Source: Candidatus Babelota bacterium (GTDB lineage: Bacteria > JAGOBX01). Taken from it: a stretch of 14,185 nt of DNA. Positions within the stretch are counted from its first letter, which is position 1; each line of letters opens with the position of its first letter. Both the position numbers and the translations under genes were made by a program. The DNA lies in assembly GCA_017999075.1 (NCBI GenBank), contig JAGOBX010000038.1:1-14185 (forward strand), read 5' to 3'. Positions 1 to 7,493 of the stretch are shown here, piece by piece. The notes under the pieces were generated by a model. It did not search any database. It was not told the DNA's origin and saw nothing but the letters and a program-made list of their open reading frames with translations.

Positions 1-134
1 AATATGCAGTTTGGGTTAATACTAATTCGCTGATTTTGAAAACCATTTTTATAATTTTTAAAGCGGCTTAGTGTTAAATCTCATAGATAAAATTTAATGA
101 TCGATTTATTTTAAATAGCAGCGGAGGATTTAAT
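1..134. other. AT-rich stretch upstream of hisC
   Basis: No gene can be identified here. One plus-strand frame is open from the window edge to a TAG at 69-71 (about 22 codons, ending in a hydrophobic run then KAA) and could be the tail of an upstream protein, but it is too short to recognise. The hisC frame itself is closed by a TAG at 84-86. I see no convincing promoter; a TATAAT at 50-55 lacks a matching -35 box at 16-18 bases. Confidence 0.3.
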
Positions 135-138
135 GTGA
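123..138 (+). promoter_or_regulatory. hisC ribosome binding site with overlapping AUG-UGA
   Basis: A strong Shine-Dalgarno GGAGG lies at 123-127. Five bases later is ATG (133-135), followed at once by TGA (136-138), so this ATG encodes only one residue. The hisC reading frame begins on the GTG at 135-137, which overlaps the ATG and is 7 bases from the Shine-Dalgarno. The arrangement decides the start: GTG is the only usable start here that gives the full conserved HisC N-terminus. Confidence 0.6.
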
Positions 139-1196
139 ATAATAAATACTGGAGTGAATTAACTAAAAAAATTAACCCATATACTCCTGGAGAACAGCCT
201 CAAGATAAAAAATATGTAAAATTAAACACTAATGAAAATCCCTATCCTCCTTCGCCTAAAGTTTTTGAAGCTGTAAAAAAAGTTTCTGAAAGTTCTTTGA
301 AATTGTATCCTGATCCTGATTCTAATATATTAAAACAAGCCATAGCTTCATATTATAAAATTGATAAAAGTTTTATTTTTACCGGAAATGGTTCTGATGA
401 AGTTCTCGCATTTTGTTACCCTGCATTTTTTAATTATGACAAGCCTGTATTATTCCCTGATATAACGTACAGTTTTCTTCCTGTATTTGCTTCATTATTC
501 AATATTAAAATAGAAACAATATCATTAACAGATGATTTTTCAATAAACATTTCAGATTACAAACGTCCTAATACAGGAATTATTATTCCAAATCCGAATG
601 CTCCTACAGGAAGATATCTTGAACTTGATTTAATTCGCGAAATACTGAAGTTTAATCAGAATTCTATTGTAATAATTGATGAAGCTTATATTGATTTTGG
701 AGGCGAATCAGCAATTAAACTTGTTGAAAGTTATCCGAATCTTCTTGTGGTTCAAACTCTGTCAAAATCCAAATCTTTAGCAGGATTACGCCTTGGTTTT
801 GCTGTGGGGCAGCCTGAACTTATTGAAGCTATGAATAGAATCAAAAGCAGTTTTAATTCTTATACAATTGACCGCCTCTGTTCTGCAGGAGCTGCAGCTG
901 CATTTGAGGATGCCGAATATTATAATCAAATATCATTAAAAATTATAAATACACGAGAGGATGCAGTTAAGGAATTGTCAAAACTTGGATTTTATATAAT
1001 ACCTTCAAAATCTAATTTTTTATTTGTTAAACATTCCGTTTTCAATGCTGAAAAATTATATATTTTGCTTAAACAAAATGGTGTGCTTGTAAGATATTTT
1101 AAAAAACCGCGAATTGATAATTATCTACGTATAACCATAGGAACAAAAGAAGAAATGGAAGTTTTATATAGAACCATTAAAACCATTATACTTTAA
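135..1196 (+). CDS. hisC: Histidinol-phosphate aminotransferase
   Basis: A PLP-dependent class I/II aminotransferase that converts imidazole-acetol phosphate and glutamate to L-histidinol phosphate in histidine synthesis (cytoplasmic). The 353-residue length is normal. Visible family signatures are LNTNENPYPP (30-39), GNGSDEV (84-90), the NPNAPTG cofactor segment (153-159), DEAY with D182 and Y185 near the pyridine ring, TLSK with K211 as the expected PLP lysine, GLRLG with R219 as phosphate ligand, and LRITIG with R332 as the carboxylate-binding Arg. The GTG start follows a good Shine-Dalgarno and the frame is closed upstream. It is the only his gene in the window and lies 4 bases before an unrelated permease gene, so the pathway must be scattered or partly elsewhere. 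Some HisC-like enzymes act instead on aromatic amino acids, which cannot be excluded from sequence alone. Confidence 0.93.
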   Translation: MNNKYWSELTKKINPYTPGEQPQDKKYVKLNTNENPYPPSPKVFEAVKKVSESSLKLYPDPDSNILKQAIASYYKIDKSFIFTGNGSDEVLAFCYPAFFNYDKPVLFPDITYSFLPVFASLFNIKIETISLTDDFSINISDYKRPNTGIIIPNPNAPTGRYLELDLIREILKFNQNSIVIIDEAYIDFGGESAIKLVESYPNLLVVQTLSKSKSLAGLRLGFAVGQPELIEAMNRIKSSFNSYTIDRLCSAGAAAAFEDAEYYNQISLKIINTREDAVKELSKLGFYIIPSKSNFLFVKHSVFNAEKLYILLKQNGVLVRYFKKPRIDNYLRITIGTKEEMEVLYRTIKTIIL

Positions 1197-1200
1197 TTTG

Positions 1201-2160
1201 ATGTTTAACAATATATTATTTCTTTTTTTTAGCGTTATACTTGAAGGGTTTCCATATATAATTATAGGCGCTTTAATATCTGCTTTTCTTGAAATATATC
1301 TTCCTGAAAAGTTCTTTAAAAATATGTCTGTTAAAAATGGTTTTTTACTGATTCCAATGTTTGCTTTGTCTGGTTTTATATTTCCTGTCTGCGAATGCGG
1401 AATTGTCCCGGTAGTATCGCGTCTTAGAAAAAAAGGATTGTCATCCGGTCCTGTGATAGCATATTTATTAAGCGCGCCAGCTTTTCAGCCTATAGTATTG
1501 TTTTCGACATATTCCGCATTTAACAATAATTTTAATATTGCTTTTATCAGATGCGGTATTTCATTGGCTGTAGCTATAATAATTGCCTGTTTATTTCAAA
1601 AATCGGAAATCTCGCCGTATTTAAATGATAATATTGCTTTAAATGAAAATGTTTCTGGAATTCATCTTGATAATCATAAACATTTTGAAAACTGTCCATG
1701 CTGTTCTGATAAAAAAACTCATTTTAAAGATGAAAAGTCAGAAACAGAAAAAAAAATAGTTTTATTCATAAATACTTTCATTAAAGAAAGCGCGGTAATA
1801 CTTTCGTATTTGACAATAGGAGCTTTTCTAGCTACTTTGATTTCATATTATAACCCTGTTGATTTATACGGGTCAGGCATAGAGGGTTATTTTGGAAAAA
1901 TAATAGAAATTTTTATTTTAATGATAATGGCTGTTTTAATGTCTGTTTGTTCTGAAGCAGATGCTTTTGTAGCTTATTCTTTTACAAATTTTTCACTTCC
2001 TGCAAAAATGGCATTTATGTGGCTTGGCCCTATAATGGATATAAAACTTATAATAATGTACAAGGCTGTTTTTGAAAAAAAATTTGTTGTAAAAATTTTT
2101 TCGGTTATTTTTGTTGTAATATTATTTATTTCAATAATTTTTTCAGTGATTTATAGATGA
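1201..2160 (+). CDS. YcgR/ArsP-type permease (DUF318)
   Basis: An integral membrane protein of about eight helices belonging to the ArsP_1/DUF318 (PF03773) permease family, like Bacillus YcgR. The family hallmarks are visible: PVCECGIVPV (63-72) between helices 2 and 3, SAPAFQP (92-98), and CSEADAFVA (250-258) in the second half. The two halves are joined by a hydrophilic loop (about 133-185) holding HLDNHKHFENCPCC, that is H155, H159, H161, C165, C167, C168 and H174, a likely metal-binding site. The in-frame TTG at 1198 is an alternative start; I chose the ATG at 1201, and no clear Shine-Dalgarno precedes either. The stop overlaps the next start as ATGA, so the two are probably translated together. 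The transported substrate is unknown; ArsP members export organoarsenicals, but the YcgR branch is usually linked to metals. Confidence 0.85.
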   Translation: MFNNILFLFFSVILEGFPYIIIGALISAFLEIYLPEKFFKNMSVKNGFLLIPMFALSGFIFPVCECGIVPVVSRLRKKGLSSGPVIAYLLSAPAFQPIVLFSTYSAFNNNFNIAFIRCGISLAVAIIIACLFQKSEISPYLNDNIALNENVSGIHLDNHKHFENCPCCSDKKTHFKDEKSETEKKIVLFINTFIKESAVILSYLTIGAFLATLISYYNPVDLYGSGIEGYFGKIIEIFILMIMAVLMSVCSEADAFVAYSFTNFSLPAKMAFMWLGPIMDIKLIIMYKAVFEKKFVVKIFSVIFVVILFISIIFSVIYR

Positions 2161-2975
2161 ATTTATTGCACGTAATTATATTATTTTTTTTTGATGTTTC
2201 TATTTCAGCGGTAATATTAACCGGACATTTATCGGAATTTGTCCATCCCAGGTTTACTGCTGTTATTTATACCGGATTTATTTTACTTTCAATGGGAATT
2301 TGCGCCGCATTTATGATCTTTTTTTTTAGAAAATTAAAGATTTTTTTTAAAGTGGATTTTACTGTCATTTTATTATTACCAATATTTTTTGCATTATGGA
2401 GTAATAAAAATATAAATTCTATGTCTTTAATAGATCATAAGTTTAAAGGGAAAATCAACCCTAAAAAAATTGAAGAATTAAAGATAAATACAGGGTTAAA
2501 AAGTGGGTTCACAAAAAAAACTGAAAATAATACGGTTATAGAAAAAAATATAATTAAAGATTATGATAAAAATGAAAAATACAGGCAATTGAATATTTTG
2601 GAAGCATATAATGAATTAAACTCTATAGGGTCAAAAGATAAAATTAAAAAAATTTCTTATAACATTGATGTTATTGGACAAATATATTATCCTACAACAG
2701 AAAATAAGCTGGAATTGTATGAAAACGAAATTATGATTGTCAGATTTGTTATGGTTTGCTGCGCTGCTGATATGACTCCTATGGGATTGATTATTGAAAA
2801 TAAAAATAAATATTCTGAAAATTTTGAGGAGTGGATTAGAGTTAAAGGAAAAATTGAATTTATTGAAAATTCCAAAATCGGCGGTTTTTTCGGGTTTGTC
2901 AGAGATCATACAATTGAAAAAATAGATCCGCCGGAAATTGAATGGTTATACCCGGATTTTTCAAATTATAAATAA
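2157..2975 (+). CDS. TIGR03943/DUF1980 partner of the permease
   Basis: Matches the YcgQ-like TIGR03943 family (putative permease subunit), whose genes typically sit next to a DUF318 permease, as here. The N-terminus has about three membrane helices (4-24, 34-57, 66-83) with the family HPRF motif at 30-33 between the first two. A long Lys/Asn-rich linker (about 90-165) leads to the C-terminal globular domain (about 168-265), with the diagnostic RFVMVCCAAD (196-205), where C201, C202 and D205 are candidate metal ligands. Length 272 is typical. It overlaps the permease stop by 4 bases. The function is not established; membership in a two-component metal-related membrane complex is inferred from the pairing and the Cys/Asp motif. 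Confidence 0.85.
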   Translation: MNLLHVIILFFFDVSISAVILTGHLSEFVHPRFTAVIYTGFILLSMGICAAFMIFFFRKLKIFFKVDFTVILLLPIFFALWSNKNINSMSLIDHKFKGKINPKKIEELKINTGLKSGFTKKTENNTVIEKNIIKDYDKNEKYRQLNILEAYNELNSIGSKDKIKKISYNIDVIGQIYYPTTENKLELYENEIMIVRFVMVCCAADMTPMGLIIENKNKYSENFEEWIRVKGKIEFIENSKIGGFFGFVRDHTIEKIDPPEIEWLYPDFSNYK

Positions 2976-2981
2976 AAAAAT

Positions 2982-3006
2982 AGATTTTATATTTAAAATA
3001 TAATCT
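2982..3006. promoter_or_regulatory. Perfect palindrome upstream of cutA, possible operator
   Basis: TTATATTT-A-AAATATAA at 2987-3003 is a perfect 8-1-8 inverted repeat, flanked by AGA and TCT that extend the symmetry with a small offset. The odd-centred geometry is like Fur-family (Fur/PerR/Zur) boxes, and the neighbours are metal related. All 17 bases are A or T in an AT-rich gap, so chance is a serious alternative. It could also act as a weak hairpin after the DUF1980 gene. Confidence 0.3.
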
Positions 3007-3033
3007 TGAATTTTATATATAAGATAATAAAAT
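3006..3033 (+). promoter_or_regulatory. Candidate cutA promoter
   Basis: TTGAAT (3006-3011) and TAAAAT (3028-3033) are separated by 16 bases and lie about 35 bases before cutA. Such matches are easy to find in AT-rich DNA. A promoter is expected here because the 91-base gap separates cutA from the preceding gene pair. Confidence 0.3.
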
Positions 3034-3066
3034 ATATTTAATGAAAAAATATTTGAGGAAATAGCA

Positions 3067-3384
3067 ATGACAGAGTATCTTAAAGTTATAACTACTATTG
3101 ATTCAAAAGAGAAAGCAGTTGATTTGTGTAAAAAAATTGTAGAATTGAGGTTAGTTTCCTGCGCTCAAATTTTAGGACCAATTCAAAGCATTTATTGGTG
3201 GCAGGATAAAGTTGATAATTCCGAAGAATATTATTGTGTATTTAAAACAAAAAGCTCGTTATATCCGCAGCTTGAAGATTATATAAAAAAAAATCATAAT
3301 TATCAGGTTCCTGAAATAATAGCTGTTCCCATAATTTTTGGCAGTAAAGAATATTTGAACTGGATTTCTAACGAGACCGTTTGA
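3067..3384 (+). CDS. cutA: Divalent-cation tolerance protein CutA
   Basis: A small (105 residues, full family length) trimeric ferredoxin-like-fold protein of the CutA1 family, implicated in divalent metal tolerance although its biochemical role is still unclear. Visible signatures are the N-terminal VITTIDSKEKA strand-helix (7-17), LVSCAQI with C32, SIYWWQ (41-46), VFKTK (58-62), the VPEIIAVPI core (81-89) and YLNWI (96-100). The start is supported by GAGG at 3055-3058, 8 bases before the ATG. It follows the permease/DUF1980 pair after a 91-base gap with a possible operator, which supports a metal-related neighbourhood. Confidence 0.93.
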   Translation: MTEYLKVITTIDSKEKAVDLCKKIVELRLVSCAQILGPIQSIYWWQDKVDNSEEYYCVFKTKSSLYPQLEDYIKKNHNYQVPEIIAVPIIFGSKEYLNWISNETV

Positions 3385-3462
3385 TTTATTAATTTTAAAA
3401 AAATTAAAAATATTATATAATATAGAAAAATTTTAAATTTATAAATCTGGGAGTTATTATTT
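3385..3462 (+). promoter_or_regulatory. AT-rich gap with candidate promoter for the MBL operon
   Basis: A TATAAT is present at 3416-3421; the hexamer 17 bases upstream (TTTTAA, 3393-3398) is a poor -35. A Shine-Dalgarno-like TGGGAG (3448-3453) precedes the ATG at 3463 by 9 bases. No GC-rich terminator follows cutA. Confidence 0.35.
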
Positions 3463-4440
3463 ATGAAAATAAGATTTTGGGGTGTTCGAGGTTCGATTCC
3501 TACGCCTGGAAAAACTACTGTAAGATATGGGGGGAATACTTCCTGCATTGAAATTGAGACAGATAAAGGGACTACTGTAATATTTGATGCAGGATCAGGT
3601 ATAAGAGAACTCGGATTTAAATTATTAAAAAAAATGCCTGTTTCAGCATATATATTATTTTCGCATACGCACTGGGATCATATACAGGGATTTCCGTTTT
3701 TTGTTCCAATATTTATTCCTACTTCAACATTGAAGCTTTATGCGCCCAAACCTCTTAAAGAAACTGAAAGTTTAGAAAATATAATGAAAAATCAAATGAG
3801 TTATCAAGTGTTTCCGATAAGTCTTGATGCAATTCAGAATATGAATTCAAAGATTAGTTATTTTGATATTGTTGAAGGAAAAGTTGATATTCCGGAACTT
3901 GAAAATGAAGGAATAACAATAACTTCTCAATATATGAATCATCCTGTTGTTTGTCTTGGATATAAAATAAAGTATAATAATAAAACAATAATTTACACAG
4001 GAGATAATGAACCTTATTATAATGTTTTTGACAAAAACCTTGCTATAAATAAATCCGCATCTTCAAATAAAACTAAAAGCATTTTGTTTGACGATGATGA
4101 AGATGACGTTGATGATAAAGAAGCTGAAAATACGGTTGTAATGATGAATAAGAAATTTGTTGATTTTATAAAAGATTGTGATTATTTAATTTCTGATTCG
4201 CAATATACTCAGGAAGAATATGTTACTAAATTGGGATGGGGACATACTTCTATTGAAACCAATATCGACAGGGCAATTGAAGGAAAAGTAAAACGTTTGA
4301 TATTGTTTCATCACGAACCTATGAGGAGCGATGATGCGCTTGACGACTTACTTAGAAAACAAAGACAAAAATTAATTTCTTCAGGAAGCTCTCTTGAATT
4401 ATATGCTGCGCATGAAGGAATGGAAATAGAAATTGTATGA
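3463..4440 (+). CDS. MBL-fold metal-dependent hydrolase
   Basis: A metallo-beta-lactamase-fold hydrolase of the PhnP/COG1235-like branch, cytoplasmic (no signal peptide). The N-terminus MKIRFWGVRGSIPTPG and YGGNTSC (22-28) are typical of this branch. Metal ligands visible are HTHWDH (H68, H70, D72, H73), H160 in MNHPV, D181 in TGDNE, and a C-terminal His in LFHHEP (H283/H284); D245 (SDSQYT) and H261 (WGHTS) are further conserved-looking positions. An acidic, low-complexity insert (about 195-222, with a DDDEDDVDD run) separates D181 from the rest and is likely a disordered surface loop. The substrate is unknown; relatives act on cyclic phosphodiesters or phosphonate intermediates. The stop overlaps the next start (ATGA). 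Confidence 0.85.
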   Translation: MKIRFWGVRGSIPTPGKTTVRYGGNTSCIEIETDKGTTVIFDAGSGIRELGFKLLKKMPVSAYILFSHTHWDHIQGFPFFVPIFIPTSTLKLYAPKPLKETESLENIMKNQMSYQVFPISLDAIQNMNSKISYFDIVEGKVDIPELENEGITITSQYMNHPVVCLGYKIKYNNKTIIYTGDNEPYYNVFDKNLAINKSASSNKTKSILFDDDEDDVDDKEAENTVVMMNKKFVDFIKDCDYLISDSQYTQEEYVTKLGWGHTSIETNIDRAIEGKVKRLILFHHEPMRSDDALDDLLRKQRQKLISSGSSLELYAAHEGMEIEIV

Positions 4441-5483
4441 CAGAGTTATTTAACGAAAAATTATTTGAAAAGCTTCGCGCAGAATATATTTCAGGTATAC
4501 TTGATAAGAAAAACAATATTATATCCGGAAATATAAAACCACCAGATAAAATTATTGATAAATATCCGCTTATAAATTCAGAAATATACAATTATTATAA
4601 CTCGGAAGGAGAATTGTCTATCAGGAATAATGAATTATCTGTACTTATTATGAATGGAGGTATGGCAACGAGGTTTGGTACAGAAGTAAAAGGTATTGTT
4701 GAGGTTTTTCATAATAAATCTTTTCTGCAGCTGAAAATCGAAAATATTAAAAATATTTCCGAAAAATATGGTGTGAAAATATATGTTTTTATTATGAATA
4801 GTTTGTTTACAGATATTCCCACACGAAATCATTTTGAAAAGAATAATTATTTCGGTTATGATAAAAAATATGTTAAATTTTTTAATCAATATGTTTTTAA
4901 GCGTATAAAAACCGAAGGCAGTATTATTTCAGATAAAGATAATTTGTATTATGGTTCAGGACATGGTGATTTTTTTTATGCGTTTCAGGAATTTGTTATT
5001 CCCGATATAGATAAGAATATAAAGTATATTTTTTATTCAAACGTTGATAATGTAGGAGCATGTGTTGATACAGTAATTTTAGGTTATCATAAAGCAAAAA
5101 TGAAATCTGTTACAGTTGAAGTTGCCAAAAAAAATAAAGGCGATAAAGGCGGTGTTCCTGCTATTGTTGACGGGATCCCTCAAATTGTTGAAGGATTTAA
5201 ATTGCCTGATAATTTTGATCATGATTCTATTAAAGAGTTTAATACGGCAAGTTATATTTTTTCTATGAATATCTTTGAAAAAAAAATAAACTTGCCTTTT
5301 TATGTGGTGGAAAAAAAAATAGAAAAAGAAAATGTAATTCAGTTTGAACGGATTGCTGGAGATTTAACAATGTTTTTTGACAGTAATTATATTGAAATAA
5401 ACCGTAAAGACAGATTTATCCCGGTTAAGACAAAAGAAGATATGGAAAATATACCGGAATGTGTAAAACAAAAATTTTATTAA
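4437..5483 (+). CDS. UDPGP-family UTP-sugar-1-phosphate uridylyltransferase
   Basis: A nucleotidyltransferase of the eukaryote-type UDP-glucose/UDP-GlcNAc pyrophosphorylase family (PF01704), not the GalU type. It would make a UDP-sugar from UTP and a sugar 1-phosphate. Signatures in order are the nucleotide-binding loop MNGGMATRFG (72-81), VKGIVEV with K85, KSFLQLK (94-100), FNQYVFKRI (149-157), GSGHGDFF (173-180), the metal-binding NVDNVGA (202-208), KNKGDKGG (232-239) and FNTASY (268-273). It has 348 residues, on the short side for the family, and lacks a long C-terminal beta-helix. It is translationally coupled to the MBL hydrolase upstream and is 4 bases from the next gene. Which sugar it uses (Glc, GlcNAc or GalNAc) cannot be read from the sequence. 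Confidence 0.85.
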   Translation: MTELFNEKLFEKLRAEYISGILDKKNNIISGNIKPPDKIIDKYPLINSEIYNYYNSEGELSIRNNELSVLIMNGGMATRFGTEVKGIVEVFHNKSFLQLKIENIKNISEKYGVKIYVFIMNSLFTDIPTRNHFEKNNYFGYDKKYVKFFNQYVFKRIKTEGSIISDKDNLYYGSGHGDFFYAFQEFVIPDIDKNIKYIFYSNVDNVGACVDTVILGYHKAKMKSVTVEVAKKNKGDKGGVPAIVDGIPQIVEGFKLPDNFDHDSIKEFNTASYIFSMNIFEKKINLPFYVVEKKIEKENVIQFERIAGDLTMFFDSNYIEINRKDRFIPVKTKEDMENIPECVKQKFY

Positions 5484-5487
5484 AAAA

Positions 5488-5889
5488 ATGGAAAATTATC
5501 AATTAATAAATAGGATAGACATAGCTCAGGACGATGATGGAAACAGCGTTATAATATTGAAGTCTGAGAATGATAAAGTATTGATAATATCTATTGGCGA
5601 AACTGAAGCTCATTCTATTTTCTTAGCATTGAATGAAAAAAAATATGAAAGGCCTTTAACCCATGATTTGCTCAAAACTGTTTTACAGGCTTTTAAATGT
5701 AAAGTTGAAAAAGTATTTATAACAAAACTTGAAAAAAATGTTTATTATGCTATAATGAGATTATCGACTGAAGATGGAAAACAGATTTTTCATATTGATT
5801 GCAGACCAAGCGATGCAGTGGCTGTTGGAATAAGGTTTAATGCCCTTGTATTTGTAAATGATACTTTACTTAATGATATGCAAATATAA
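5488..5889 (+). CDS. Bifunctional nuclease (DUF151) domain protein
   Basis: A single-domain protein of the BFN/DUF151 family (PF02577). The family signatures are clear: IGETEAHSI (36-44), ERPLTHDLL (54-62) and DCRPSDAVAVGIR (104-116), followed by the closing VFVND strand. Some plant members have been reported as nucleases, but the role of bacterial members is not settled. At 133 residues it contains only the core, without the UvrB/C (UVR) motif extension found in many bacterial versions. It begins 4 bases after the uridylyltransferase gene, without an obvious Shine-Dalgarno, implying operon co-expression. Confidence 0.88.
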   Translation: MENYQLINRIDIAQDDDGNSVIILKSENDKVLIISIGETEAHSIFLALNEKKYERPLTHDLLKTVLQAFKCKVEKVFITKLEKNVYYAIMRLSTEDGKQIFHIDCRPSDAVAVGIRFNALVFVNDTLLNDMQI

Positions 5890-5919
5890 GTAATTCCAAT
5901 TATAACGAATTTTTGTAAT

Positions 5920-7491
5920 ATGAAAAAAGAAACACCTGAACAGAGTTTAAAAGAAATCATTTGTTATAAATCAATTCCTGATAAATTTATTATACAATAT
6001 TTTGATGTACTTGATTCGGAAATTTCTGCAGATGAAACTCCGTATATTGAACAGCTTTTGGCATATCAAAAACCGGATATTCAAATATCGATTATTAAAT
6101 ATATTCAGAGAACGGGAAGTATAGCTGCCTTACCGCTATTATTGAAGCTTATAAATTCCATGGATACAAAATTTTATATCAAAATGGAATCGCTTTTAGT
6201 TTTAAGCAAACTTGACAGGAAAGGTAAAGCAAAACATATAATTGAAAAACTTATTGAAAAAATATCATTTGATTCTGTTAAAAGCGATAATAAAATTCAA
6301 AATATATCTGCTGAAAAAATAAATACCATAATAATTGAATCGCTGAATGAAACTTTAAAAATTCATTGCGGAATTGATATTCAGGCAATTAAAGTAAGGC
6401 AGACTGATGAAATTACTGCAGCTGGCAAATATACGTTATGGTCAAACTCTGAACAGAATCTTGACTGCAGGGTTTTATTTAATTTTTCCGAAGATACGGG
6501 AATTAAACTTACAGAATATTTGTATAAAACCGAATCGTTTAAATATGAAAAAGTTCCAATAGATGATTACGGCATAATTTATAATTCAATAGAAATATTT
6601 AATTTGATTCTTGAAAAAATTACAATGCGCTTGGCTAAAGAAAATATAATTGCTGATTTTTCAATACCTAAAAATTTAAAGTTTAAAGACATTACTCTTG
6701 CAGAAAAAGCGGATACGGTTTTTTTATATGAAATTAATTCATTATCGGGTAGATTATTATTCATCTTTACAATTTATGAAAAAAATTCTTCACGAATAGA
6801 CAATTTGACAGAAGTTACTGAAAATCTAAGAATATATTATATTGAAAGTGATAAACAGCAGTCACAAAGAAATAAGTTTGAGATTAAATGCGGGATAACA
6901 GGATTAACAATTGAAGATTCTGGGTTAAAAAATAATTTTGAAAAAGCTATGGAATCAAGAATTATAATTGACAGTTCAACTTTTCAGAAAATAAAAAAAT
7001 TATACGATTCATTTATAAGTGATTTTGATGCTGACCATAGAGTCACTATGAGGCTGTCGTTAAAAATAGATTTTCTTGTTAAAACCTGTGATTTATTGAA
7101 ATCATCATTAAAGGATATAGTGATTTTTAAAATAAATCAGGTTAATCCTCAATTCGGCAATATTATATGTGATAAATTAATTGATGAAACTTTTTTTCTT
7201 AAACTTTCAGAAATATCTATAAAAAAAATAATAGACCGCCTTGATGATATGGAATTATCAATCATTATTTTGTTTTTTTCTCCTGTAATTAAGAATAAAG
7301 TTATTGGGAACTGTTCGAATTCGAAATTTAAAGCAATTAATGATTTTATTAACGATTCTAATTTTAAATTAATTAATCCTGCTAAGATTAATAAAACTAA
7401 AGATAAATTAATTTCTTTTATTAAAGAGATATATCTTTCCGATGACAAGTGTTTATCTGATATGGTAAATCAGATAACCCGTAATTTATAA
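5920..7491 (+). CDS. Putative HEAT-like, CheX-like and FliG-C-like fusion protein
   Basis: Not a family I can name as a whole. Residues about 40-118 are paired amphipathic helices resembling HEAT repeats (PYIEQLLAYQ..., AALPLLLKLI...). Residues about 130-287 follow the layout of the CheX chemotaxis phosphatase domain: long first helix, strand ending FNFSED, a helix carrying E225-I-F-N228 that matches the CheX ExxN catalytic motif, then ADFSIPKNL (245-253) and a terminal strand pair. Residues about 300-390 are unassigned. Residues about 395-505 resemble the FliG C-terminal domain: LKLSEISIKKIIDRLDD (427-443), then helices and KINKTKDKLISFIKEI (489-504); charged K435, K436, D439, R440, D442 and D443 lie where FliG has its torque helix. 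No signal peptide or membrane helix is seen. It closes the MBL-uridylyltransferase-BFN run, 30 bases after BFN. Domain calls are by-eye alignments; MgtE-N is an alternative for the last domain. Confidence 0.6.
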   Translation: MKKETPEQSLKEIICYKSIPDKFIIQYFDVLDSEISADETPYIEQLLAYQKPDIQISIIKYIQRTGSIAALPLLLKLINSMDTKFYIKMESLLVLSKLDRKGKAKHIIEKLIEKISFDSVKSDNKIQNISAEKINTIIIESLNETLKIHCGIDIQAIKVRQTDEITAAGKYTLWSNSEQNLDCRVLFNFSEDTGIKLTEYLYKTESFKYEKVPIDDYGIIYNSIEIFNLILEKITMRLAKENIIADFSIPKNLKFKDITLAEKADTVFLYEINSLSGRLLFIFTIYEKNSSRIDNLTEVTENLRIYYIESDKQQSQRNKFEIKCGITGLTIEDSGLKNNFEKAMESRIIIDSSTFQKIKKLYDSFISDFDADHRVTMRLSLKIDFLVKTCDLLKSSLKDIVIFKINQVNPQFGNIICDKLIDETFFLKLSEISIKKIIDRLDDMELSIIILFFSPVIKNKVIGNCSNSKFKAINDFINDSNFKLINPAKINKTKDKLISFIKEIYLSDDKCLSDMVNQITRNL

Positions 7492-7493
7492 TT

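Noticed and set aside
3-71. Open plus-strand frame at the left edge, a possible C-terminus
   Set aside because: About 22 codons, no recognisable motif; a short minus-strand frame is also open to the edge, so strand cannot be decided.
3303-3548. Minus-strand 81-codon ORF spanning the cutA-MBL gap
   Set aside because: Overlaps conserved parts of two clear genes on the other strand.
7149-7448. Minus-strand 99-codon ORF
   Set aside because: Antisense to the FliG-like C-terminal region, with no Shine-Dalgarno; the plus-strand reading gives patterned helices.
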